Assembly: GCA_002428935.1 (NCBI GenBank)
Contig: DIYG01000141.1
Location: forward strand, 10,161 to 74,160
Direction: 5' to 3'
DNA length: 64,000 nucleotides
Source: Halieaceae bacterium UBA6060
GTDB lineage: Bacteria; Pseudomonadota; Gammaproteobacteria; Pseudomonadales; Halieaceae
The notes under the pieces were generated by a model. It was not told the DNA's origin, did no database searches, and saw only the letters and a list, made by a program, of their open reading frames with translations. Numbering within the stretch: the stretch's first letter is position 1; each line of letters begins with the position of its first letter. Shown here one piece after another: positions 46,841 through 57,396 of this stretch. Position numbers and translations under genes: made by a program.

Positions 46841-46912
46841 CCCGCCATCGTGCTCCACCGGGGTTTGAATCCCGGTGGGCTACGCTTTCCGTCGTACCGT
46901 TTGACAGGTAGG

Positions 46913-46943
46913 GAGGGGCGCTTTACTGTCGCGCCTCTTTTTT
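46913..46943 (+). terminator. Rho-independent terminator after dsbC
   Basis: GAGGGGCGC and GCGCCTC form a G/C-rich stem with one bulged G, followed by six T. A separate perfect hairpin CCACCGGG/CCCGGTGG (46855-46878) lies between this and the dsbC stop. Confidence 0.75.
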
Positions 46944-47084
46944 ACACTGATCTGCTGTGCCTGAGGCCTTCGAGCCACACTATTGGCTCCCTGGCGATCC
47001 CGGTCCGGGATTTGTTTTGTAGGCTCTGTCGCCGAGCTCAGAACAGGCAATACGGCAGATCGATCAGACAGCGAGAATCCGGTC

Positions 47085-48278
47085 GTGGAAGAGCATTTTC
47101 AACGCATCAGGCGTTTGCCACCTTACGTATTTAGCATCGTCGGCGACCTGAAGCAGGCGGCTCGTGCTGCGGGGGAAGACATCATTGATTTTGGCATGGG
47201 CAATCCGGACCAGCCCACGCCGACGCATATTGTCGACAAGCTCGTGGAAACAGCGCGTCGCGGTGATACACACCGCTACTCCCAGTCGAAGGGCATCCCG
47301 CGTCTGAGAAAAGCGATTTGCGACTGGTACCAGCACCGTTACGGCGTCACCCTTGATCCTGAAAGCGAGGCGATAGTAACCCTGGGCTCGAAGGAAGGTC
47401 TGGCTCACCTGGCCCTGGCGACGACGGGCCCTGGCGACGCGATTCTTGTGCCCAATCCCTCATACCCTATCCACCCTTATGGCTTCGTCATTTCTGGCGC
47501 TGATATTCGCCACGTGCCCATGGGGGATGAAGAAAGCTTCTTTGCAGAGTTGGACAACGCTATTCGCAACAGCTGGCCCCGGCCGAAGATGCTGGTGCTC
47601 AATTTTCCGTCGAATCCGACGACCCACTGCGTGGAGTTGAGCTTCTTTGAGAAGGTCATTGCCGTGGCGCGGGAGCATCGTATCTGGGTGGTACAGGACC
47701 TCGCCTATGCGGACCTGTGCTATGACGGTTATGTGGCTCCATCGATACTGCAGGTAGAGGGCGCGCGGGAAACGGCGGTAGAGTTTTTCAGCATGTCCAA
47801 GAGCTACAACATGCCTGGCTGGCGTGTTGGCTTCTGCTGTGGCAATGCCACTCTCGTGGGAGCCCTGGCTCGCATGAAATCCTACCTGGACTACGGCATG
47901 TTCACGCCCGTGCAGGTGGCGGCGATTGCTGCCCTGGAGGGTGACCAGGCGTGTGTCAGCGAGATCAACACCATGTATCGAGCACGGCGAGATGTTTTGT
48001 GCGACGGCTTAAATGCTGCGGGATGGGCCGTCGAGCCTCCTCGAGCCACTATGTTTGTATGGGCCAAAATCCCCGAGCCCTATCAGGCGATGGGTTCTTT
48101 GGAATTCAGCAAAAAGCTACTTCGCGAAGCTAAGGTGGCGGTCTCTCCCGGGGTGGGCTTTGGCGAGTACGGGGAAGGTTACGTGCGCTTTGGTTTGATT
48201 GAGAACGAGCACCGGACGCGGCAAGCCATCAGAACCATCAAGCGGATGTTTCGCGACGACGGTCTGCTGGCCCCTTAA
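47085..48278 (+). CDS. alaC: Alanine transaminase AlaC-type
   Basis: A 397-residue PLP-dependent class I/II aminotransferase that makes alanine from pyruvate. The GTG at 47085 gives [23 protein letters not shown], as in AlaC relatives; the ORF can be extended to 46983 without similarity. [42 protein letters not shown] and the PLP-lysine block [17 protein letters not shown]. Lies upstream of hom. Confidence 0.92.
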   Translation: MEEHFQRIRRLPPYVFSIVGDLKQAARAAGEDIIDFGMGNPDQPTPTHIVDKLVETARRGDTHRYSQSKGIPRLRKAICDWYQHRYGVTLDPESEAIVTLGSKEGLAHLALATTGPGDAILVPNPSYPIHPYGFVISGADIRHVPMGDEESFFAELDNAIRNSWPRPKMLVLNFPSNPTTHCVELSFFEKVIAVAREHRIWVVQDLAYADLCYDGYVAPSILQVEGARETAVEFFSMSKSYNMPGWRVGFCCGNATLVGALARMKSYLDYGMFTPVQVAAIAALEGDQACVSEINTMYRARRDVLCDGLNAAGWAVEPPRATMFVWAKIPEPYQAMGSLEFSKKLLREAKVAVSPGVGFGEYGEGYVRFGLIENEHRTRQAIRTIKRMFRDDGLLAP

Positions 48279-48331
48279 GCGATGATAAGGAAAGGACGGA
48301 GCAGGATAGTTTGCGCAATGAAGCACCACCC

Positions 48332-49618
48332 ATGAACGCACTGAGAATAGGGATTTGCGGCAACGGTACCGTAGGCGGCGGCACCCTGGAGCTTTTGCGC
48401 ACGGGCGCAGAGCGGTTGGAACGTCGAGCGCGGAGACCCCTTATGCCGGTGCGGCTGGGCGCGAGGCGGGATCGCGAGGACTGTCCTGTGGGGGATTTGA
48501 TCGTTCATCGCGATCTATTGGAGGTTGCCCGCGCGGAAGATGTCGATGTGTTGGTCGAGTGCATAGGCGGTACAGGCCTGGCGCGGGAGCTCGTGGAGAC
48601 AGCCCTGCGCTCGGGTAAGTCCGTGGTTACGGCCAACAAAGCCCTTATCGCCGAGCAGGGAAACGAACTACTGGCCATCGCCGAGGCCCATGGCGTAAGC
48701 CTTCTATGCGAGGCCGCTGTTGCCGGCGGCATACCGATCCTCAAGGCCCTGCGCGAAGGCATGGCAGGCAACCAAGTAACTTCGGTCAGTGGAATTATCA
48801 ATGGCACCGGTAACTTTATACTGACGGCCATGGGGGCCGAACAGCGCGCCTTTGATGATGTCCTCGCCGAGGCCCAGGCCCTGGGCTACGCGGAAGCGGA
48901 TCCCACCTTTGACGTGGAGGGAATAGACGCCGCTCACAAGCTCACCATTCTGGCAGCTATGGCTTTTGAGACACGGTTCGATTTTTCCGGGGTGCACTGC
49001 GAGGGCATTTCTCAGGTGACTCCGGCAGATATCGAGTTTGCCCGGGAGCTTGGGTATCGCATCAAACACCTGGGGATTGCCAAGGAAACCCAGGACGGTG
49101 TCGAACTGCGCGTTCATCCCACGCTTCTGCCGGCTCAGAGTTTGTTGGCAAACGTCGACGGAGTGTTGAACGCGGTCTGCCTTGAAGGACACGCGGCGGG
49201 ACCGACGGTTTACTGTGGCGCTGGTGCCGGCCGAGAGGCGACGGCGTCGGCGATTGTCGCGGATCTCATGGATCTTGCCCGAGCCGAAGGCAAGCCGTGT
49301 TCCACTCTGGGAGTCGACACGGAAGCCCTACGCGATGCATCGGCGGTACCCATGGATAAGGTGCGTTGCCCCTGGTATCTGCGCCTTGAAGCGGAAGATC
49401 GCCCCGGGGTCATGTCCGAACTGGGAAGTTGCCTAGGCGCCGAGGGCATCAGCATTGAAGCGCTTATCCAGAAACCTCCGAAGAGTCCCGGGGACACCGT
49501 GACCATCGTCGTGCTCTCCAACGAGGCGGAAGAGCAAGCCCTACGCAAGGCCATTGAAGCTATCACCGCCATGGATGCGGTAAAAGGGACACCCCACAGC
49601 ATTCGCGTGGAAGAGTAG
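48332..49618 (+). CDS. hom: Homoserine dehydrogenase
   Basis: A 428-residue enzyme reducing aspartate semialdehyde to homoserine. GICGNGTVGGGTLELL binds NAD(P). TANKALIA, INGTGNFIL, ADPTFDVEGIDAAHKLTILA and a C-terminal ACT domain (LEAEDRPGVMSELGSCLGAEGISIEALIQK) for feedback by threonine. ATG 48332 matches the family start. A TTG at 48311 has the better-placed AGGA, so the start is uncertain. Followed by thrC. Confidence 0.95.
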   Translation: MNALRIGICGNGTVGGGTLELLRTGAERLERRARRPLMPVRLGARRDREDCPVGDLIVHRDLLEVARAEDVDVLVECIGGTGLARELVETALRSGKSVVTANKALIAEQGNELLAIAEAHGVSLLCEAAVAGGIPILKALREGMAGNQVTSVSGIINGTGNFILTAMGAEQRAFDDVLAEAQALGYAEADPTFDVEGIDAAHKLTILAAMAFETRFDFSGVHCEGISQVTPADIEFARELGYRIKHLGIAKETQDGVELRVHPTLLPAQSLLANVDGVLNAVCLEGHAAGPTVYCGAGAGREATASAIVADLMDLARAEGKPCSTLGVDTEALRDASAVPMDKVRCPWYLRLEAEDRPGVMSELGSCLGAEGISIEALIQKPPKSPGDTVTIVVLSNEAEEQALRKAIEAITAMDAVKGTPHSIRVEE

Positions 49619-49664
49619 ACCGCCGGAGTAAGTGAGCTCTGATCATGAAGGGAAGACAATAGCT

Positions 49665-51062
49665 ATGCGTTACGTGAGCACCCGGGGCGAGGCGCCGGAG
49701 CTGGGTTTTGAAGAAGTACTCTTAACCGGGCTGGCAGAAGACGGCGGACTGTATGTGCCAAAGACCTTACCGCGCTTTTCCCGGGAGGATCTCGAGGCCA
49801 TGGCAGGCCTTAGCTATCCCGCGCTCGCGCACCGTATCCTCCTCCCCTTTGTGGAGGAGGCCTTTGATTCTGCGGAACTACAGACCCTAATTCACGACAC
49901 CTACGCGCCCTTTCGCCACCGCGCTGTCGCGCCTCTGGTGCAACTGGATCACGACCAGTGGGTGTTGGAACTCTTCCACGGGCCGACACTGGCCTTCAAG
50001 GACTTTGCTTTACAACTTCTCGGGCGCCTCCTGGATGCCGTGCTGAAGCGTCGCGGCGAGAAGGTCGTGATCATGGGGGCAACTTCCGGCGATACGGGCT
50101 CCGCGGCCATCGCCGGCTGTCAGCGTTGCGAGAACATCGATATCTTTATTCTCCACCCCCACGAGCGAGTCTCGGAGGTGCAGCGACGGCAGATGACGAC
50201 GCTGAGTGGACCAACGATTCACAACCTGGCTATCGAAGGTAACTTTGACGACTGCCAGTCCATGGTCAAGGCGAGTTTTCGCAGCCAGGATTTTCTCCCC
50301 GAGGGGCGGCGCCTCGTGGCGGTCAACTCCATCAACTGGGCGCGCATCATGGCTCAGATCGTGTACTACTTTTATGCGGGCCTGGCCCTGGGTGCACCGC
50401 ACCGCGCTGCGGCGTACTCCGTGCCGACGGGAAACTTCGGCGACATTTTCGCCGGCTATTTGGCCGCGCGTATGGGGCTCCCCGTGGCGCAGCTTATGAT
50501 TGCCACCAATCGCAATGATGTCCTCCATCGCTTACTGAGCACCGGTACCTATGCGCGGCAGGGACTGGAAAAAACACTGTCGCCGAGCATGGACATCACG
50601 GTCTCAAGTAATTTCGAGCGCTTGCTCTTTGATCTCTACCAGCGAGATCCCACGGCGGTTGCTGCGCTGATGGCGGCTTTTGAAGATGGCGATATCAGCC
50701 TTTCAGAGCAGGCCCTGTCCCAGGCCCGGGAGCTGTTTGCAAGCTGTCGTGTTGATGACGAGGGGACGGCGGCGGCTATTGCTGACGTGTGGCAACAGTC
50801 CGAGTATCTCCTTGATCCCCACAGTGCTATCGGTGTGGTTGCGGCTCAGCAAGGAGCACGCAGCCTGTCGGTCCCCTGGGTTACCCTGGCTACGGCCCAT
50901 CCGGCTAAGTTTCCCGAAGCCATCCGCCGTGCCGAGGTGACGACGGAGCCGAGCCTACCCCAACACCTGGCGGATCTGTTTACGCGTCCGGAGCACTTTG
51001 ATGTGCTGCCCAAGGATCTGGGTGAAGTGCAGAAATTCATGGCTTCGCACCTGGGTGCCTGA
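49665..51062 (+). CDS. thrC: Threonine synthase
   Basis: A 465-residue PLP enzyme of the Pseudomonas/yeast (type II-like) branch. MRYVSTRGEAPELGFEEVLLTGLAEDGGLYVP; PLP-binding Lys in GPTLAFKDFALQLL; GATSGDTGSAAIAG; NSINWARIMAQIVYYF; VPTGNFGDIFAGY. Works with hom in the threonine branch. ATG 49665 with AGGGAAG upstream. The next gene starts immediately after its stop. Confidence 0.96.
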   Translation: MRYVSTRGEAPELGFEEVLLTGLAEDGGLYVPKTLPRFSREDLEAMAGLSYPALAHRILLPFVEEAFDSAELQTLIHDTYAPFRHRAVAPLVQLDHDQWVLELFHGPTLAFKDFALQLLGRLLDAVLKRRGEKVVIMGATSGDTGSAAIAGCQRCENIDIFILHPHERVSEVQRRQMTTLSGPTIHNLAIEGNFDDCQSMVKASFRSQDFLPEGRRLVAVNSINWARIMAQIVYYFYAGLALGAPHRAAAYSVPTGNFGDIFAGYLAARMGLPVAQLMIATNRNDVLHRLLSTGTYARQGLEKTLSPSMDITVSSNFERLLFDLYQRDPTAVAALMAAFEDGDISLSEQALSQARELFASCRVDDEGTAAAIADVWQQSEYLLDPHSAIGVVAAQQGARSLSVPWVTLATAHPAKFPEAIRRAEVTTEPSLPQHLADLFTRPEHFDVLPKDLGEVQKFMASHLGA

Positions 51063-52796
51063 TTGAGTTCTCTATCCCGTCGGATTCAACGTCGGACGGT
51101 ACCAACGGCACCGTCCTTTGAGGATCTCCACCCGCTCCTCGCCCGGCTTTACGCGGCCCGGGGCGTCCAATCCCCTGAGCATCTGGATCTTCAGTTCACG
51201 TCTTTGCACCCCCCCGATGGATTGAAGGACGTGGGCGCGGCCGCCGAACGGGTGGTCAAGGCTCTAGCAGAACAGCAGCAAATCCTGTTTGTCGGCGATT
51301 TCGATGCCGATGGCGCGACCAGCACGGCCCTTGGAGTATCGGCCCTGCGCGCCTTTGGAGCGAAGCATGTGCGGTATCTGGTGCCCAACCGGTTTGAATA
51401 TGGTTACGGCCTCACGCCGGAGATTGTAGACCTGGCGCTGGCTTCGGGAGCACGTCCAGATCTGCTGATCACAGTGGACAACGGAATTTCATCCGTGGAA
51501 GGCGTGGCAGCGGCAAACTCCGTTGGTATCGATGTGCTGGTCACGGATCATCACTTACCCGGTCGACAGCTCCCCGAAGCTGAAGTCATTCTGAATCCCA
51601 ATCAGCACGGATGCAGCTTTCCGAGTAAGGCTCTTGCAGGGGTCGGTGTGCTGTTCTACCTGCTCCTCGCGCTCCGTGCGCGCCTGCGAGAGCGGCGGTG
51701 GTTTGAAGACGAGGGTATTCCCGAACCAAATTTGGCGGCCTATCTGGATCTGGTCGCTCTGGGCACGGTTGCCGACGTGGTGCCCCTGGATAGAAACAAC
51801 CGCATTTTGGTACAGGGCGGTCTGCAGCGAATTCGCGGGGCGAAAGGGCGTCCAGGAGTACAGGCACTCCTGGACGTGGCAGGGAGAGACCCGCTGCACA
51901 CGGTTGCCGCTGACCTGGGTTACGCCGCCGGGCCGCGTCTAAATGCAGCGGGTCGTTTGGATGATATGAGCCTGGGTATCGAGTGTCTCCTGGCCGAGGA
52001 CCCGCGGGAAGCACGACGGATCGCTCTGGAACTGGATGCCATGAATCGCGAGCGGCAGCGTATTGAGCGAGGCATGGAGGCGGAAGCACTGGCGGCACTG
52101 ACGCGCTTATCTATCGCTGAGGCCACGGCACCACCGGCGCTGGTGCTCTATGAGCCGGATTGGCACCAGGGTGTTGTGGGGATTTTAGCGTCTCGCCTTA
52201 AAGACCGTTTTCATCGTCCGGTAATCGCCTTTGCGGATGTCGGAAACGGTGCATTGAAGGGCTCCGGGAGGGGAATCCCCGGACTTCATCTGCGCGACTT
52301 GTTGGATACGGTGGCTACCCGAAACCCCGGTTTGATCAGCCGTTTTGGGGGGCACGCCATGGCGGCGGGACTCTCCCTGGCCACGGCGCATTTTGATGCC
52401 TTTAGGGAGGCCTTTACGGAAGTGGTGGCCGAGACCGATGCAAAGCTAGAGGCTGTGGTAGAAACTGACGGCCTCTTGGACCCCGAGTACTACAGCCTGG
52501 ACGTCGCGGAATTGCTGCGGGGTTCGGGCCCCTGGGGTCAGCACTTTCCCGAACCGGTTTTTGACGGTGAGTTTCAAGTGCTGTCTCAGCGTATCGTTGG
52601 TGAGCATCACCTCAAGTTGAATCTGGCCTGTGCGGGCGTGCTCAAGCCCATTGATGCCATTGCCTTTCGTGTGGATACGGAGCGCTGGCCCGATGAGCAT
52701 GTGGAGCGAATTCACGCGGTCTTTCGCCTTGAAGTAAACCGGTATCGCGGTGAACGGCGACTGCAACTGCTCATCGAGCATTTGGATGCCGCTTGA
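51063..52796 (+). CDS. recJ: Single-strand 5'-3' exonuclease RecJ
   Basis: A 577-residue DHH-family nuclease. DFDADGATSTALGV (motif I), TVDNGISS, VTDHHLPG (DHH), GTVADVVPLDRNNR, DHHA1 region with GRGIPGLHLRDLL and GGHAMAAGLSL. Start is a TTG at 51063 directly after the thrC TGA, so translation is likely coupled. Same position relative to prfB as in E. coli. Confidence 0.95.
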   Translation: MSSLSRRIQRRTVPTAPSFEDLHPLLARLYAARGVQSPEHLDLQFTSLHPPDGLKDVGAAAERVVKALAEQQQILFVGDFDADGATSTALGVSALRAFGAKHVRYLVPNRFEYGYGLTPEIVDLALASGARPDLLITVDNGISSVEGVAAANSVGIDVLVTDHHLPGRQLPEAEVILNPNQHGCSFPSKALAGVGVLFYLLLALRARLRERRWFEDEGIPEPNLAAYLDLVALGTVADVVPLDRNNRILVQGGLQRIRGAKGRPGVQALLDVAGRDPLHTVAADLGYAAGPRLNAAGRLDDMSLGIECLLAEDPREARRIALELDAMNRERQRIERGMEAEALAALTRLSIAEATAPPALVLYEPDWHQGVVGILASRLKDRFHRPVIAFADVGNGALKGSGRGIPGLHLRDLLDTVATRNPGLISRFGGHAMAAGLSLATAHFDAFREAFTEVVAETDAKLEAVVETDGLLDPEYYSLDVAELLRGSGPWGQHFPEPVFDGEFQVLSQRIVGEHHLKLNLACAGVLKPIDAIAFRVDTERWPDEHVERIHAVFRLEVNRYRGERRLQLLIEHLDAA

Positions 52797-52855
52797 CCCG
52801 TGCCTCGTCACGCGCTTAGATCACGGCAATAACCGCCAACGCATAAGGATTAGCC

Positions 52856-54019
52856 GTGAGTTCCTGTTGCGATCATGAATCTTCAAAAACCGATGGCCGC
52901 TCCGTCGGTGCTGCTGTTGTCGCTGACCCTGCGCTCCTCGGTGGTGCTGCCCAGACAGATCAATCCGCAGACGGTGCGAGTCACTGTTGTGATAAGCCGG
53001 CGAGTCGAGATTGGCTACTCTGGCTGAGCCTTGGGGGTGTGGGTCTCAGTTTGGTCCTGAGCGTGATGCTGCCCCATCACGGCCACGACAGCGCCTTTAT
53101 CGCCGCCGTGGCGATGTTTGCTCACGGGGTGACGGAACTCCTTGCGCGCATGTGGTGGGGTCTGGCCCTTGGGGTGATCTTCGTCGGTTTGCTAACTGGC
53201 GTACCCCGGGATCTGGTGGTGGCCGTTTTGGGTAAACATGGCGGCCTATCGGGCATGTTTCGCGCGACCTTTGCCGGTGTTTTCCTGGACCTATGCAGTC
53301 ACGGAATTCTTGCGGTTGGCATGAAACTCTACGAGCGAGGCGCGACCACGGGGCAGGTGATGGCTTTTCTCCTGGCAAGCCCTTGGAACTCATTTTCCCT
53401 GACGCTGATACTTTTTGGATTGATCGGGGTGTCCTGGACCCTTCTGTTTATCGCCCTGTCCCTGGTTATTGGAGTGTTTACGGGGCTGATCTTTGATGCC
53501 CTGGTCCAACGACAGCTGCTGCCGCAAAACCCCGCCCGGGCCACCCTGGACTACGAAGCGGATGCAGGTACGCTCTGGCGGGAGTACCGGCGGAGTTGGC
53601 GCTTTAGCCTTGCGGGCACTCGAAACTTACTCTGGGAAGGGGTTCAAGGCTCTCGGGTCGTACTGCGTTGGGCGCTTTTCGGTCTGCTGCTGGCCGCTCT
53701 CATTCGCGCCGCCGTGCCGGTGGAAAACTACGCCACCTGGTTTGGCGCCACCGTCGGCGGACTTTGGCTGACGCTCCTGGCCGCTACGGTTATTGAAGTG
53801 TGTTCTGAGGGAGCGACCCCTATCGCCGCCGATCTTATGAATCGCGCCCAGGCACCGGGTAACAGCTTCACTTTCCTGATGGCTGGTGTGGCCACGGACT
53901 ACACGGAGCTGATGAGTATCCGCAGTACCACTCGTAGCTGGGCCATCGCCCTTTGTCTGCCTCTGGTTACGGTGCCGCAGGTGATGCTCATCGGGTATCT
54001 CCTCAACCGGTTAGCTTGA
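52856..54019 (+). CDS. Permease of the DUF318/ArsP-like family with Cys-rich N-terminus
   Basis: A 387-residue membrane protein starting at GTG with AAGGA upstream. The first 50 residues hold two Cys pairs (SSCCDHE and SHCCDK), likely metal-binding. About 8-9 helices follow, with conserved GVFLDLCSHGILAVG, LLASPWNSFSLTLILFGL, and CSEGATPIAADLMNRAQAPGNSFTFLMAGVATDYTELMS, typical of this permease family. ArsP exports organoarsenicals; the substrate here is not known. It interrupts the usual recJ-prfB pair. Confidence 0.85.
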   Translation: MSSCCDHESSKTDGRSVGAAVVADPALLGGAAQTDQSADGASHCCDKPASRDWLLWLSLGGVGLSLVLSVMLPHHGHDSAFIAAVAMFAHGVTELLARMWWGLALGVIFVGLLTGVPRDLVVAVLGKHGGLSGMFRATFAGVFLDLCSHGILAVGMKLYERGATTGQVMAFLLASPWNSFSLTLILFGLIGVSWTLLFIALSLVIGVFTGLIFDALVQRQLLPQNPARATLDYEADAGTLWREYRRSWRFSLAGTRNLLWEGVQGSRVVLRWALFGLLLAALIRAAVPVENYATWFGATVGGLWLTLLAATVIEVCSEGATPIAADLMNRAQAPGNSFTFLMAGVATDYTELMSIRSTTRSWAIALCLPLVTVPQVMLIGYLLNRLA

Positions 54020-54157
54020 CGACTCGTCTGCACTTCCCGCACCTAACAACGCCTCTCATCACAAGGTGGAAGCACCCTGGTTTCCCCTTCGGTCGGGGCT
54101 CCTGATACACCGATCCCTGGGGTAGAATGGCGCCCTTTTTTCAGGGACCGCCGACAG

Positions 54158-55256
54158 ATGCTGGAAATCAATCCGCTGGTACAGAGCCTAAAGGACATCG
54201 AAGCACGTACGGACGTGCTTAGGGGGTATCTTTGACGTCGATCAGCGACGGGAAAGACTCGCCGAGGTAGAACTCGAACTCGCGGAACCCAGCGTTTGGG
54301 ACGACCCCCAGCGGGCCCAGGATCTCGGCCGGGAACGGGCATCGCTGGAAGCTGTGGTGAAATCTATCGATGAGCTGGACAGCGGCGCTTCCGACACCCT
54401 GGATCTGCTGGAGATGGCAGCCGAAGAGGACGACGAGGGCGCCGTCAACGACATCGCTGAAGAAATCCAGGGATTGCTCCAGGTACTGGAGCAGCTCGAG
54501 TTTCGGCGCATGTTCAACGGCGAGATGGATCCCAACAACGCCTTCCTTGATATCCAGGCGGGCTCGGGGGGCACGGAAGCCCAGGACTGGGCGGAAATGC
54601 TGCTACGTATGTATCTGCGCTGGGGCGAAGCCAAAGGTTTCACCACCGAGCTCATTGAAGCTTCCGGAGGCGAGGTCGCGGGCATTAAGAGCGCGACCAT
54701 TAAGTTCAGTGGCGAGTACGCCTTCGGCTGGTTAAGGACCGAGACCGGTGTCCATCGCCTTGTGCGCAAGTCTCCCTTCGATTCGGGAAACCGTCGCCAC
54801 ACATCCTTTGCTTCGGTCTTTGTCGCTCCGGAAATCGACGACAATATCGACATCGAGATCAATCCCGCCGATCTTCGTGTGGATACCTATCGTGCCAGCG
54901 GCGCTGGCGGGCAGCACGTGAACAAAACGGATTCCGCTGTGCGTCTGACCCACAATCCCAGCGGTATCGTGGTGCAGTGTCAGACGGAGCGGTCCCAGCA
55001 CCAGAACAAAGACAATGCCATGAAGTTGCTGCGCGCCAAGCTCTATGAGATGGAAGTGCTCAAGCGCAACGAAGAAAAGCAGGCCATGGAAGACAGCAAG
55101 GCAGACATCGGCTGGGGCAGCCAAATCCGCTCCTATGTGCTCGATGCCTCGCGGATTAAGGATTTGCGCACCAACGTGGAGACCAGCAACACCCAGGCGG
55201 TCCTCGACGGTGCCATCGACCCATTTATTGAAGCGTCGCTAAAGAGCGGCCTCTAG
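54158..55256 (+). CDS. prfB: Peptide chain release factor 2 with programmed +1 frameshift
   Basis: RF2 of 365 residues, made by the classical frameshift. The first 25 codons ([14 protein letters not shown] ... VLRGYL) run from ATG 54158 to an in-frame TGA at 54233-54235 within AGGGGGTATCTTTGAC, the same slippery site and internal Shine-Dalgarno as E. coli. Skipping one base continues as [11 protein letters not shown]. Stop-codon motif SPF in KSPFDSGN and the GGQ in [11 protein letters not shown] are intact. Followed by lysS after 7 bases. Confidence 0.98.
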
Positions 55257-55263
55257 GATCACC

Positions 55264-56766
55264 ATGAATGACCAGGCAGACGGCGGCGCGTCCCGCGGAG
55301 CGGAAGACGAGAACAAGCTTATCGCGGAGCGCCGTTCCAAACTGAAAGATCTGCGGGAGCAGGGCAACCCCTTTCCCAATGACTTTCGTCGCAGTGCCAC
55401 GGCAGGGGCGCTGCAACGCGATTACGTGGATTACGATAAGGCCACGTTAGAGGAGCGGGGCGAAGGGTTTTCCGTGGCGGGTCGCTTGATCCGCAACCGC
55501 GGCGCCTTTTTGCTGATCCAGGATGGCGATGGTCAGATCCAGCTGTATGTGGACCGCAAGGGTCTGGATGGAGACACGCTCGCGGCCATCAAACAGTGGG
55601 ATCTCGGTGATATCGTCGCCGCCCAGGGTACCCTGCAGCGCTCCGGCAAGGGTGATCTCTACATCAACATGGCAGAGGCGAGGCTGCTGACAAAAGCTCT
55701 GCGCCCGCTACCCGATAAATACCATGGTTTGGCGGACCAGGAATTACGCTACCGGCAGCGGTACGTGGACCTCATCGTCAACGAAGAGTCCCGGGAGGTG
55801 TTTCGCAAGCGGTCGCAAATCGTCAGTTACCTGCGCAGCTTTATGGACGGGGAAGGTTTCATGGAGGTAGAGACTCCCATGATGCAACAGATTCCCGGAG
55901 GTGCCGCAGCCAAACCCTTTGTGACTCATCACAATGCTTTGGATTTGACCATGTATCTGCGCATCGCCCCAGAGCTTTATCTAAAGCGTTTAACCGTCGG
56001 GGGTTTTGAGCGGGTCTATGAGATCAACCGCAATTTTCGTAACGAAGGTTTGTCGACACGTCATAACCCCGAGTTCACCATGCTGGAGTACTACTGGGCC
56101 TATGCCGATTATCGCGATGCCATGGATCTGACGGAGCGTATGCTTCGGGGTCTAACGGAGGCGGTTTTGGGTAGTCACGAGGTGCCGTATCAGGGGATGG
56201 TCTTCGACTTTGCGAAACCCTTCCAGCGCATGACAGTTCTCGAGGCGATCCTCACCTACAACGAGGGCCTATCGGCGCAAGATCTTGCCACGAGAGAATC
56301 TGCGGCGATCGTTGCCGAGGGTTTGGGCATTGAGGTATCCAGCGCCTGGGGTCTGGGCAAAATACAGATCGAGATTTTCGAGAAGACGACAGAGCATCGG
56401 CTTGAACAGCCCACGTTCATCACCGCTTACCCGACAGAGGTTTCGCCCCTGGCGCGGCGTAACGATGATGATCCCTTTGTGACCGACCGATTTGAATTCT
56501 TTGTCGCGGGTCGAGAGCTGGCCAACGGCTTCAGTGAATTGAACGATGCCGAGGACCAGGCCGAGCGGTTTCGAGAGCAGGTGGCGCAGAAAGACGCCGG
56601 TGATGAAGAGGCCATGCACTACGACGCGGACTATGTTCGCGCCCTGGAATACGGTATGCCGCCGACTGCTGGGGAAGGCATCGGTATTGATCGGCTGGTG
56701 ATGTTGCTTACGGACTCGCCATCGATTCGAGATGTGCTGCTGTTCCCACATATGCGTCCCGAATGA
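55264..56766 (+). CDS. lysS: Lysyl-tRNA synthetase, class II
   Basis: A 500-residue synthetase. OB-fold anticodon domain with [26 protein letters not shown]; motif 2 in [27 protein letters not shown]; motif 3 [26 protein letters not shown]. Co-transcribed with prfB as in many gammaproteobacteria. Confidence 0.97.
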   Translation: MNDQADGGASRGAEDENKLIAERRSKLKDLREQGNPFPNDFRRSATAGALQRDYVDYDKATLEERGEGFSVAGRLIRNRGAFLLIQDGDGQIQLYVDRKGLDGDTLAAIKQWDLGDIVAAQGTLQRSGKGDLYINMAEARLLTKALRPLPDKYHGLADQELRYRQRYVDLIVNEESREVFRKRSQIVSYLRSFMDGEGFMEVETPMMQQIPGGAAAKPFVTHHNALDLTMYLRIAPELYLKRLTVGGFERVYEINRNFRNEGLSTRHNPEFTMLEYYWAYADYRDAMDLTERMLRGLTEAVLGSHEVPYQGMVFDFAKPFQRMTVLEAILTYNEGLSAQDLATRESAAIVAEGLGIEVSSAWGLGKIQIEIFEKTTEHRLEQPTFITAYPTEVSPLARRNDDDPFVTDRFEFFVAGRELANGFSELNDAEDQAERFREQVAQKDAGDEEAMHYDADYVRALEYGMPPTAGEGIGIDRLVMLLTDSPSIRDVLLFPHMRPE

Positions 56767-56799
56767 GGTTGATTCGGACGGCGGTGATACACTCGCGGC

Positions 56800-57396
56800 A
56801 TGTTTAAGCACACACATTTCTCTCCACGCGGTCTGGTAATGGGCATACCGGTGCTGGTGCTCCTGGGCTGTGCCACTCCGGAACCTCCGCCGCCTCCGGA
56901 GGAACCGGTGCGCGCGCCGGAAGACGTAGAACTGACGCTGAATCTACCGGAGGAGGCGCCTTCCTGTGTTTGTGAGGAGCCGGAGACCAACGACCGAACG
57001 TTCCTGGAGCGGGGTATGGAAACCCTTGCCGGAGGGGACTACATCGAAGCTGTGCAGTATTTCCAACGCTACCAACGCCTGGAGCAATCTTCCCTGGCGC
57101 AGTGGGAAGGGGATATCGCAATCGCCTACATCAGCATGTTGCCTAGCAGTCCTTTTTACGACGTCGATGCAGCCCGGGCGGCCTATCGAGCCCTTCAGGC
57201 CCAGGAGCCCAATGGCTTAAAGCATCACAGCATTGTATTGATGCAACAGGCCCTGGAATCCTTTGTGCTGATGGACCGGCATATCCAGGATTTGGAAGGG
57301 CGCGCCACCATGCTCCAGGACGACCTGGACAAGCGTGAGCAGGCCCTCAAGCGGCTTCGGGAACTGACTCTGGGTCAACCGGAAGGCGGAGCCTGA
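56800..57396 (+). CDS. Lipoprotein with helical repeats, unknown function
   Basis: A 198-residue lipoprotein (PVLVLLGC lipobox, Cys at residue 24), a Pro-rich linker, two adjacent Cys in PSCVCEE, TPR-like helices ([27 protein letters not shown]) and a C-terminal coiled coil. It recalls QseG-like lipoproteins found beside two-component genes, and its 3' end overlaps the convergent histidine kinase gene by 50 bases. Confidence 0.75.
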   Translation: MFKHTHFSPRGLVMGIPVLVLLGCATPEPPPPPEEPVRAPEDVELTLNLPEEAPSCVCEEPETNDRTFLERGMETLAGGDYIEAVQYFQRYQRLEQSSLAQWEGDIAIAYISMLPSSPFYDVDAARAAYRALQAQEPNGLKHHSIVLMQQALESFVLMDRHIQDLEGRATMLQDDLDKREQALKRLRELTLGQPEGGA

